64,000 bases of DNA. It comes from Tachypleus tridentatus (lineage: Eukaryota > Arthropoda > Merostomata > Xiphosura > Limulidae). Positions within the stretch are counted from its first letter, which is position 1. Each line of letters begins with the position of its first letter. The DNA lies in the NCBI RefSeq assembly GCF_004210375.1, contig NC_134830.1, positions 46,939,094 through 47,003,093 on the forward strand, in the 5' to 3' direction. Of the stretch, positions 1 to 12,500 are shown piece by piece. Under the pieces are notes generated by a model. The model was not told the DNA's origin. It was given only the letters and a program-made list of their open reading frames with translations, and searched no databases. The position numbers and the translations under genes were made by a program.

Positions 1-461
1 TCATTATTGCCTCACTCATACTGTTCTTTTTAGAGCAATTGTCATCATGTTGTTTTGTTGTTGTTGGTGGTGGGTGTTTTGTTTTTTGTTTTTTTTTTGT
101 CATGGGCATAACATTCCTCTTGCTGTAGTCACTTATCTCTTTCCACTTTGAATGACTGGGTTATATATATTTTGTATGCATGCTGACTCTTTTCTTATTT
201 TACGTCTCCTCCTAACTTGTTGGGCCTCCCTCTTGTCTCTAGAAATCACTGTCTTCTGTATAGGATTTTGCAGGTGAAGATGATAAAGCAGCCAGATGAA
301 GTATTGAGTAGTAATAAATAAAAAAACTTTTAAATTATTCTTTAATTTGTAATCCTTTTGAAAACTTGTTATGTGGAGAAAATATATCTAGTTGTAGTTT
401 CAATAGACTGTTGGTTCTCTTGTAAAAATGCTCCAGTAACATTTTCTTGTTTTTCTTGTAG

Positions 462-566
462 GAAGTGTGCAATATGAATTTGAAACAATATCCAAAGAAC
501 GTGACTCAAGTGTATAATATCATTAGGCCATATCGATTTGGAAAGTTTGTATTTCAAAATTTTGAG
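462..566 (+). CDS. MLH3: MLH3 exon (first in window)
   Basis: The exon follows a pyrimidine-rich acceptor (ttttcttgtag) and ends at gag|gtgag. It is 105 nt, phase 0 to phase 0, and encodes 35 residues ending [11 protein letters not shown]. That segment leads straight into the conserved [10 protein letters not shown] block of the next exon. The N-terminal part of this segment is poorly conserved in the family, so the exon is assigned from splice signals, phase and position. Confidence 0.75.
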
Positions 567-3500
567 GTGAGTACATTCATTGAATGATTTTATTATCAGT
601 TTTCATGTTTTAAGTTGAAGTACAAATGTTTATTTCAATTCAATATTGTTGGTCATAAACACAATATACTGGGTCTAGTATTAGAAAACTTTCTCAAGTA
701 TGATGTTTTACAAATAAATTGACAGTCTTTAAAAGACAAAAGAATTCATACCTCATTTTCTGAAATCTACTGAACTGTTTCACAAAAAATTTTTCCATGT
801 GTAATACTTCAAACTTATAATAACTAAAACTATATGATATATTCACTTTTATATTAAAATTACAAAAAAAATCTATCTTCCAGATATTGTTTTTAGAAAT
901 TTTATAGAAGTGTTTGCATTGAGCAAGAAAAATTTTATTTTTCTCAACAAGAAACACAAAGAAATAATTCACAGTGCAGGCCCTACACTAAACAAAATGT
1001 CTTATTGTAAATAGAAATTATATTCAAATGGTAATTACTTCCTCTCACAAAATTAGCTATTCTTGTTCAGTAGTGCCCTCTATATGTAAACTTTTTCTAT
1101 ACACATGCAACAAACCTGCTTACCTTTGTTGTAATTGAATGATTTCAGTGTGTCTCTTGTACAAATTGTTGTGATTCACTTCTTCACAAATAGCATGACA
1201 TACTTACATGAGGTGGCTTCCTCTATACTCTACCAAAGTATGACTTTGTTTGGCAGAAGCTGTAAGCACTGGATTGGGAAAAAGGATGTGAAGTGTGAAT
1301 GGAAGTACATACCTATTGGAAATAAATTTTCAATATAGCAAATTTATAACTTCTGATATGGTACTTACCTAGAATCCCACATTTAATAGGAAGAGGGACA
1401 GGTGGAAGAGAATGGTGAAAGTACCCCACAAAATTGTCCAAAAAATACACCTGGAAATGAGAGAATCAGACCTGAAAATCAAATGAGAGGAACTGTGCTA
1501 CTTTTGAACCAGATATACTACTTACCCTTCTGTGAAATGTGAAGGTAGGGCAGAGAACAAGAGGAGCACATCTTAATGAGAACAGCTAATTTACTGAGAG
1601 GAGATAAGTACCTACTTGAAGTACTTCTTCAGTATAGGAAAATTATAACTTCTCTTAATTTTTTGCCTAAGGAACTATGTTTGACTAGCTTTATAAACAT
1701 TAGATTTTTTGTTTAGTTAATGTGTTTACTCTTGGTGTTAATTTCCATGTAGACGCATACTAATTGGCCATTTTTGCACTTTTTACTAAAACAAATATGA
1801 AATTTCTAGCAGACTAAAGACACAACCTACCTGCTTAAAATCTAGATTTGAAAGAATTATTTGGCTTCCCAGCAATTTAAAATGACTCAGAAAGCAACTA
1901 GGGGGACATTCTGAGCATTTGATTGGTTATTCAAATGTGATATATTGAAGTAAGTATATATAAGGGACCATTTCCAAAAAACGGAATAGATGAGAAGGGC
2001 CACTGTGTTTAATTCAGTACACAAGTCACATTTCAGCAAAACAAAAAATCTGAGGTTTTTATTTCATATTCTAGCTTGTCAATATTGGTAAATTGAGTTC
2101 CTATTCCATACAAAACTATAAACTAAGTATTTTGACATCACAAAAGTCTTATTTGAACCAGTACTGCATTCAACATACCACATGACACACACAAGTTGAC
2201 GTATAACTGTGTTTTTAATATTTACTTTTAAATTAAGAAAATGAATGATGTATAATACTAAAACTTGAATTATAGTCTAGAATTTGGTACGAAAGTTATT
2301 GATATAAAGTCATGAAATAGAAGTTTAATAAAATTTTGAATGCAAATCAAGAAACATGATGACATAGCCTTTGACCCATGACTCATCTAGAAAGAGTTAA
2401 CTTCTTGTAAGTAGTTTAACTGTAGAGTCATGTCAAATGTGACAAATCTATTTGAAAATAATTATTCCAGTGAAACAATGCATGATAAACTAAAAGCTTT
2501 TGAGAAATTCCACCTCTTCATTCAAAATTATGGGGATGAAATTATAAGAGTATGAACATTTTCATCATAAAACAAAATTGAACAGGTTCTCAGTGGTACT
2601 ACAAATGATTGGAAAATGAGCATCTAATAATAGTTTGTCAAGTTTATTGATAAATATTGAAACTAAGTTTTATATATATTTTTAATTTTAATGAACTATG
2701 ATACATAATTCATTAAATGCTCATTTTCCAATCATTTGTAGTACCACCTGTTCAATTTTTTTCATGATGACAATGTTCATACTCTTATAATTTCATTAAA
2801 ACAATTTGAACAGGTTCTCAGTGGTACTACAAATGATTGAAAAATGAGAAGTTTATGAATTATGTATCATAGTTTGTCAAGTTTATTGATAAATATTGTA
2901 ACTATGTTTTATGTATTTTTTTAATTTGACTGGTAATTTTGTAAACCTTGCACAATGCTGTATGAAACTTGCATATGTGCCATGTTTTGTGTATACCATC
3001 ATTTGTGATATCTTACTAACCTTCTTTGAGTTGACCTTCATAAGTATAAAAAATTCATCAAAGTGGAGATTTACATTTTCACTTCCTCTATGATAATTTT
3101 GGTCTATATAAATCATTCCAAGTAATCACATTGTTGGTGTGTTTTTACTAAAATGTTTTAACATAACAGATATATTCAGAATCTGTTTACATGTTGACTT
3201 GTTTCATGACTGACTACTAATGACTCTGAGTGTAGAGTATTTAAATTTCTGTTCTGACCTATTTTGTGTCTTAGGTTGTAGGACAAGTGGACAATAAATT
3301 CATAGCTTGTCTTGTGCCTTCCTCTGAACAATCGTTAGTCAAAGGTAAGCTTATAATTAGCAACGAGAGAAATACATTAAAAATATTAAAATGACAGATA
3401 AATATTGTATTATATATTTATAAGTGTTTAATTTTTATCTGGAGGCATTTGTCATTTTTTATTCATTGTTAGGACCATTTTAATAAAAGAACCTTAGTGT

Positions 3501-6500
3501 TTGTAATTAAATATTACATTGAATAATAATAATCACAGATTTATTATATGAAATTGTGCATGAAAAAAGTGTATAGTATATTCTATTCTTGTTTTTTTCA
3601 AGGAACCTTTAAAGTTGCTAACACCAGCCAACATAGCTCAGTCATATTAAGCAACTAACCTGTAATAACATTTTGTAGTTAAACCTATTCCAACACATTC
3701 TGATTTTGTTACAATTTACAGCTTTTACAGTAAGTAACATTAGTTTTTAGAACAGGTACAATGTTTCAATCACTGGTGTAATTATAAAGTTCACAGGTTT
3801 TTCCTTAATGATGATTGCACCAGTGATCAAAAAGTTGTACCTGTTCTAAACAATAATCACACTTAGTGTAAAAGCTGTAAATTGTAATAAAATATGCTTT
3901 ATCAGTAAGTAAACTCAAAACAAAACTACATTCTAATTGTGTTTTTTTTGTCCAGTAAAATTAAAAAGTTAATAGCAAATTGTTTATATAGGTATTGTTC
4001 TCTTATTAACTAAACAATATATAATTGTTATATATATATATATATATAAAACAATTATATATTGTTATGTGTTATAATTTACTTCAAACGAATCTCCAAT
4101 TTATAATTTTACATTAAAGTATATAATATTAAGTATTAAGATTTAAAATAGTCAAAAATTTGAATCTGAATTTAAAAGTTAAATGTCAGTGTGTATCAAA
4201 TTTATGATATCTGTCAACAAGATTGATGCAAGCAATTTTCTTTCTTAACACAAATGTATTTTAATGTACAAACAGCAATACAGTTTATAATAAAGTTTAT
4301 TACAAATAATGATTTGTATACCAAAATGTTGCAACCTCACAAACAATATTCAGTTTTCTGTCTAGTTTGGAACTGAATACTTTATCAATGGTCCAGGTCC
4401 ACAAAGCACAAATTATATTTATATTGCAAGATAGATATACTTAACGTGAAGAAAATGCAAGCTAGCTTCATTCTTCACACAAGTTTTTTTTTCTGATGAA
4501 GTTTTGCAGTGGTTTCGTAAAAACATTAATATCTGAAGTTAATTCTCTGAAGTTAAACAGTTCATAATGTTCAAAATCTATAAATATTCCCAGTGAGATA
4601 TTTGTAGTTTTCCAATTAATAAGTGTTAATCACAATTATTGCTTCCAAGGCTTATAGCATACTGACAATAGCAGACCAACAATATTCTTCTGTCTCTTGG
4701 TGTGTTGATTTATAAACTTTAAGGCATGGTTCTATAAAGTTTAGTTGGCAACAATACTGGCAATCGCTGGTATTTTACATATGTTGTACATTCTTACTCT
4801 CAAGAATCTTCTACAAATTTAAAGAACAAGTGGGACTTGCATAGTACACATTTAACAATAAAAGTTACATACATTTATCAATATATATTTAACTAAAACA
4901 TTAAAATAAATATATGATAGTAAATCTGGATCATACACACCAATTTACCAAACTTGTGTTTGAGTTTTGTTGACTTGTGTGTTCTACTGAGTTCAGTACT
5001 TTACTATATAAAGATGCAGAAAGAATTCATTGGTAAAAGGGCACTTTGAAGGTAGGATAGCTGTGAATTTCCAGATCTGTAAATAGTACAAGTTTCATAC
5101 ATTTTTAAGTTTATGTTTAACCTTAACATGCACGTAATACGTGTATAAAAAAAATTACCTCAGTAATATTAAGGATTCTTAAACATTTATTTCTCTAACC
5201 TTCTGTTTTCTTATTTTATCTGATACCAGTATCACTGTATCCTGTGAGTAAGTTGCACAGTTGCCATTTACTCGTATGGGTCTGATACATTACATGGCCA
5301 AATGTATGGGAACACCCCTTCTAATTAGGGGGTTCAATATTTCAGCCATGCCCATTGCTAACAGGTGCATAAAATCAAGCATACAGCCATGCAATCTCCA
5401 TAAACAAACATTGGCAGCAGAATGAGTCATAGTGAAGAGCTCAGCGACTTTCAACATGGCACTGTCAAAGGATGCCACCTTTCCAACAATTCATTTAATC
5501 AAATTTCTGCTCTGGTAGTGCTGTTATTGTGAAGTGGAAACATCTAGGAGCAACAACAGCTCAGCTACGAAGCGATAGGCCGCACAAGCTAACAGAACTA
5601 GATCACCAAGTGCTGAAGCTTGTAAAAATCATCTGTCCACAGTTGCAACACTCACTACCAAGTTTCAAACTACTTCTGGAAGCAATGTTAACACAAAAAC
5701 TGTTTGTCAGGAGCTTCATGAAATGGGTTTTCATGGCTGAGCAGCCACACACAAGCCTAAGATCACCATGTCCAGTGCCAAGCATCAGCTGGAGAGTGAC
5801 GTAAAGCACACCGCCATTGGACTTTGGAGTGTTGAATCATGCTTCACAATCTGGCAGTCTGACGGATGAATCTGAGTTTGGCAAATGTCAGGAAAATGCT
5901 ACCTGTCTAAATACATAGTGCCAGCTGTAAAGTCTTGTGGAAGAGGAATAATGGTCTGGGGCTGTTTCTCATGGTTGGGCTAGGCTCTTTAGTCCCAATG
6001 AAGCATACAATTCTCTAGAATGTCATTGTATGCTTCCAACTTTGTGGAAACAGTTTGAGGAAGGTCTTTTTTGTTTCAGCATGACAATGCTCTCATACAC
6101 AAAGCAAGGTCCATAAAGACATGGTTTGTCAAAGTTGGTGTGGAAGAAATTGACTGGCCCGCACAGAGCCCTGACCTCTCAACCCCATCGAACACCTTTG
6201 AGATGAATTGGAAAGCCGACTGTGAGCCAGGCCTTCTCGTTCGACATCAGTGTCTGACCTCACTAATGCTCTTGTGGCTGAATAGGAGCAAATCTTTGCA
6301 GCCATGTTCAAAAATCTAGTGAAAAATCTTCCTAGAAGAGTGGAGGCTGTTATAGCAACATGGGGGTGGACCAACTCCATATTAATGCCCATGGTTTTGG
6401 AATGAGATGCTCAACAAACACATATGGGTGTGATGGTCAGGTGTCCACATACTTTTGGCCATGTAGTGAATATTACCCCATATGTTGTTTAGGTACTTTT

Positions 6501-9500
6501 ATATTTTAACAATTTAATGCTTCTGATATCTTCCATTTACTCCCATCCATTCTTGGTGAAATATCAAATCAGTTGCTTGAAGGTTACCCATGTTTCAATT
6601 ATTTTACAATTATATTTAAAATATACAAATACAGTGGTGTTATCTGCTTTTTATTTATTTATAATCTAGCTGACAAGCCCATTCAATGCATGAGAAAGAC
6701 ATAGGGGTTAGTGATGGCCCAGATCCAAAAACACAGACAGTAGCCACCAGTAGGGGTATAAGGTGTTGGATCTAAATACTATAGCTCCTAAAATATATTG
6801 CACAAGTGTTCACTGTGTGTATGCTTTTCATATCTACACTTTTTGAGAAATCTCAATAAACCTTGCCATGTACCTTTAGAGTCCCCCAGGAAGTGTTATG
6901 GGAGCATAAAACATTCAAATCCTTGGAGCATTTTAGAGGCTACAGTTTTTATATCCTATACCCCCCTGGTGGCTAGAGTCTGTATTTTTGGATTTGAACT
7001 ACCTCTGTGTGACCCCTATGCCTTTCTCATGCATTGACTTTATAGGTAATTAATTTATAAGTAATTTGCTTTAAATGTTAAAAAATTTTTATATATACCA
7101 TCCTGGTCAGGATTTGACTTTAATAGAAACTACCTCATTTTCTTATCTGATAATGAATGTATATATAGGTAGCTGTAAAGAATGAAAAACCCATAATAGT
7201 ATTGTTTGCATACCTAAAGGTGAATTTGAAGCAATTAGCCTTTTACATATTGACATTTTATTCATTAGTTAAACTATTGAACTTTTTATTTTGTCTTAAA
7301 GATCTTCTAGTTTTGTTTGATCAACATGCCGTCCATGAAAGAATCCGTTTGGAACAGTTAATGGATGGTGAGTATTTATATTTGTGATGGCAACTTGACT
7401 GAGTTGTTATATTTAATGTTTTTTACATGTATCTGTTAGTTAAGGAAATGTGAGTCAAGTATGCCAAGATTCCTTATAGTGATATAAGTGTTATTGCATA
7501 GTAACCACAAACATTAAGACTGTCTATAGCAATGTAAGTGTTGTTGTGTAGTAACCACAAATGTTAAGACTCTCTATAGTAATATAAGTGTTATTATGTA
7601 GTAAGTTATTCAACTAAAAATGACTGCTATGTAACACTTCTAGTCTTAATTTTCATAAATAGAAGTTAATGTATGGTGAATATCTTTTTAGTTATATAGT
7701 TGTTAACAAACCACAGTTTATTTATATCAACGATGTTTTTAGCTAATGAAGAACAGTTAATTTTTGTTGAGCATTCTGTAGCAGTGTAGTTGCCATAAAA
7801 AAAACATGTAGTAATTCTTCTATGTCTGTTAATACCAAATGTGTGGTGTTTGATAACATGTTGTTTGATCTTACTATATGAGTAATAGTTATTAATAAAG
7901 AGTAACTGGTGTTTGTTATGGTTTATAATAAAAATATTTTATGGTAAACAATTTTATATTACATGTGCTTTGTATGTATATTATTGATGCTTGTTGAGCT
8001 GTTCTGTAATATCTTTCAAAAATATAAATGTATAAATTTTATGATTTGTTACAAATCAAACAAAAGATTGTAATTACAAGAAACCACATATCCTGTTAAA
8101 GTATTCAAGATTTAGACAATTATAAAAATAACTGCAGTTTGTGTAACAACCATTTCTTTATAACACAACACAATTTTTGAATAAAAGTACTTTCCTCACA
8201 ACCAGAATTCAACTTTCACTAGGAGTGTACATTATGGTTTGATTATATCTTTATTTGTGTAATTTGTAAATATAGTACTTGAAACATGGAGTTTTTTAAA
8301 ACATTACAGTTTATATCAGCACCATGTGTTCAGTACTTCCCAGAAAAATTTGTAGTTTTTGTTGTTTTGTTTTTCAATAAGGTATGAATACTATAATTTG
8401 TAATTACTAACAACAACAGCTGCCCATAAGGCAGCATTTCTGCTGGTCATGATAACTTGCCTACTGACTGCCAACAGTGTTAGATATTATAATTTTTTTG
8501 CTGCTTGTACGCTGTCCCGTGAGAGCAATAATTCCAATATATTACTTGTTACAATATCTAGTTATCTTACTGACTATAATATACTGCCTAGTGATAAGTG
8601 ACATTTCTAATTACTGCAGTATTCATCTAATAGCACATGTTATGCGGAGAAATAGTATAGCCAAATGCTATACATTTCACAAAAGTATTATAAATTACCT
8701 GTTAAAAGTTGATATTGCTATATATTTCAGTTTTCTTTTGATTATGATCAGTTGTATAATATGAGTTTATATCTCCAGATATTGTCATCCTAACCTGAAT
8801 GATGTACTTTTTTTATTGTTGTTGTATTTTCTGTGTTAACACTGCTTAAATACTATAGACTTTAGCAAGTTGTGGTACACTGTCTGATGAAAGTTGACAT
8901 TGCTTGATACAGCAGGCCCAAGCAGGTTATGATAAATTGTCTGATGAAATTGGACAATTCTAAATACAAAGAACCCTCCCTGGCCCCAGCAAACATTTTT
9001 AAATCCTCTAAACAAATTAATAGATACCATAAACACCACTGGTGCCTACTACATCGACATTGCTAGGTTCTGAAGGCTCTTACAAAATCTAATGAAAGTT
9101 GTCACTGTTATAATACTTCAGTGTATTATGATTACACTGAATTTACTTTACTATATACCATCAGTAAGAGTATACTGTCAGATAACAGTGGACATTTCTT
9201 AGCTGGTTAGAATTAGTTCTGAAGTGAAACTTGTTGATGCTAGACACTGCAGACCCTAACTAATTTGCAGTTTTTAATTTTTTATTATATTCATTGTATT
9301 GTCCAACAAAAATTGTCACTACTGGATACTGCAAGCCTCTCTTTGTATTGATAGATGAGAATTGATATTGCAAGTTTCAACAAGCTATTATATATTGTCC
9401 ATTTAGAGTTAACATTTTTAAATTGTTCATTCTTCAACTGATTGTGATCTCATGTGGTTATATCTTGCCTTTTTTAAGTTTTTTCTTTTTTTTTGTTGTT

Positions 9501-12500
9501 ACATTCAAAATAAATTACAATAGGGTTTTATTTACAGCAAATTTGGTTCCAAAAACCATGATCTTCCTAGAATGAATAAAAGAAATTGTTAATATATCCA
9601 TATAATGGTAGTTTGAAACATGAACTCAGTTCTCAATGGTAATTTTGCTCTGTTGTGTCACTGTGCATTTTTGTTGTTACTTATACCTTTGTTCAAACTC
9701 TGATAGTTAACAGTAACAGTATAAATAAAGCTTCAGCTAAAGAGCAACTCATGAAATCTGTGGCTTTGTATTGTTCTAGCAAGATAGTTTATACAAGACA
9801 TTACATTCTTTAACCCAGTCACACTAATAGTGCTAATGACACAGAGAGTTTTTAATAATAAAACAATGTGTACAATAATTTTTTTTAAATCATGACCTCC
9901 CAGTGACATGTATATATATATATATATACATATAAAACTATTAAAATATTCAAAATATTTATATTGGTACGGTTACACAGAGTTTTTGTAAATCAAGCTG
10001 TATAAATCAATGAACAGAACATGTTTTAACTAAATGTACATTCCTGTGTGTATCTTGTAAAGCTGTATAAATCAATGAACAGCACATGTTGCACGTTTCA
10101 ACTAAATGTACATTCCCGTATGTATCTTGTAGAGCTGTATAAATCAATGAACAGTGCATGTTTCAACTAAATGTACATTCCTGTATGTATCTTGTAAAGC
10201 TGTATAAATCAATGAACAGTGCATGTTTCAACTAAATGTACATTCCTGTATGTATCTTGTAGAGCTGTATAAATCAATGAACAGTACATGTACATTCCTG
10301 TGTGTATGTATAAATCAATGAACAGTTTCAATCTTGTAGAGCTGTATAAATGTACATTTTCAACTAAATGTACATTCTTGTAGAGCTGTATAAATCAATG
10401 AACAGTGCATGTTTCAACTAAATGTACATTCCTGTGTGTATCTTGTAGAGCTGTATAAATCAATGAACAGTGCATGTTTCAACTAAATGTACATTCCTGT
10501 GTGTATCTTGTAGAGCTGTATAAATCAATGAACAGTGCATGTTTCAACTAAATGTACATTCCTGTGTGTATCTTGTAGAGCTGTATAAATCAATGAACAG
10601 TGCATGTTTCAACTAAATGTACATTCCTGTGTGTATCTTGTAGAGCTGTATAAATCAATGAACAGTTTCAACTAAATGTACATGTTTCAACTAAAATGTA
10701 CATTCCTGTACATGTATCTTGTAGAGCTGTATAAATCAATGAGTACATGTTTCAACTATGTTCCTGTGTGTATCTTGTAGAGCTAAATGTACAACTTCCT
10801 GTGTGTATCTTGTAGAGCTATATAAATCAATGAACATGTTTCAACTAAATGTACATTCCTGTGTTCAACTGTATAATGTACTGTATTCATGTTTCTGGAC
10901 ATGTATCTTGTAGAGCTGTATAAATCAATGAACAGAACATGTTTCAACTAAATGTACATTCCTGGATGTATCTTGTAGAGCTGTATAAATCAATGAACAG
11001 AACATGTTTCAACTAAATGTACATTCCTGTATGTATCTTGTAGAGCTCTACAAATCAATGAACAGAACATGTTTCAACTAAATGTACATTCCTGTATGTA
11101 TTTTGTAGAGCTATATAAATCAATGAACAGAACATGTTTCAACGAAATGTACATTCCTGGATGTATCTTGTAGAGCTGTATAAATCAATGAACAGAACAT
11201 GTTTCAACTAAATGTACATTCCTGTATGTATCTTGTAGAGCTCTACAACACAATGAACAGTAAGCATGTAGCTTCTTCTTGTATTCATCCACCTCTGGAG
11301 CTTCCATTTGAACCTGATTTGTTGCATCTAATAAAAGCATTTATCCCACAACTGGAGAAACTAGGCATTACCATCACTTATGAAGCATCAAACAACTCTA
11401 TGGTTAAAGTTCACACTGTTCCCTCTTGTATCTTGGAGAAAGAAGTGAATGAAGTAAAGCGAGGAAGGAAACCAGTCATAGCAAATTTGGTAGAGGTAAA
11501 TAATCCTAATATCTTCTGTGAAACTTGCTCCTTCTATTCTGTTTTGGTTTTAAAGATGTGGTATTATATTTGCTTACACTGTTTATTGTGTTTTTTATAA
11601 ATGTTTATGTAATGGAATTAGTAAACAATGTTATAGTATTCAAATTACAGAGTTTAGTACAATAACTTGTTATTTTAGGTTTTATTTGCAGTACTAATCT
11701 ATGTATATGTATATATATAAACTATTGTCTATTGCAGTAGTGTAGTACTAGAAAAAGAACAGGTTTTGAAAGTATTATTATTAGTAGGGTTAATTATGTT
11801 GACTGAACATAAAGAACTCATATTCTGGAAATAGTAGCAACAACTGAAATTACATTTTAAAATTTTACATTAAAAATTTTGATACAATGATAAAAAACTA
11901 TTTTATCACTTCGTATAAAGATTCCATGAAGCTAGGTATTTTATTGCATCACTAGCAATAAAAATATTTTATTTAGTCACACGTTGAAGAACTGGATGAC
12001 ATTTGAGGTGGGATTTGTTCAAAACAGTGACAGTACAGCATTCTGGTCAAAAAAGTTAAATGTATGCTGTACCCATGTGTTCCAACCCCACTACATCTCT
12101 GGTCTGTCGGTACTACTCAATGTGCCTCAGAGGTTTGAACAACCAAACCTCAAACAGAAGTCTCACTTTCAAATACCAGCACAGTTGGGATTTTTTACAT
12201 TCTTTTTATTAATAAGTAATCATATTTGTATCAAACTCTTTCAGGATTTGAAAGAACACAAATACCAGGATATTTTAAATTATATTTGTTAACGGATTTA
12301 AAACGCTGGATCTTACAGTGGCTCAGTGGTTACAGCACTCAACTGTCACGTGGAAGTCTTGCATTCAAATCACAATCAAGTTGGGTTTTGTGTTCTAAGC
12401 TCTTTCAATACCATTATAGAGTAAATCAGGGATTTTGAATATTGGTTAACCCTTTCCAGATGGGTCAAAGGCCATGTCAACACGTTTGTTGACTTGCATT

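Noticed and set aside
369-557. Open frame of 62 codons on the minus strand
   Set aside because: It is the antisense shadow of the MLH3 exon at 462-566, which has splice sites and continues into conserved sequence.
10000-11238. CRISPR-like array
   Set aside because: Units are contiguous 65-bp repeats without unique spacers, in eukaryotic intron DNA.
11199-11600. Independent 133-residue protein starting at ATG 11199
   Set aside because: The ATG lies in the minisatellite; the conserved part is the MLH3 exon 11239-11495, and the rest is intron read-through.
12226-12438. Small protein of 70 codons
   Set aside because: Lies in MLH3 intron 4 without splice or homology support; such frames are expected by chance in this composition.
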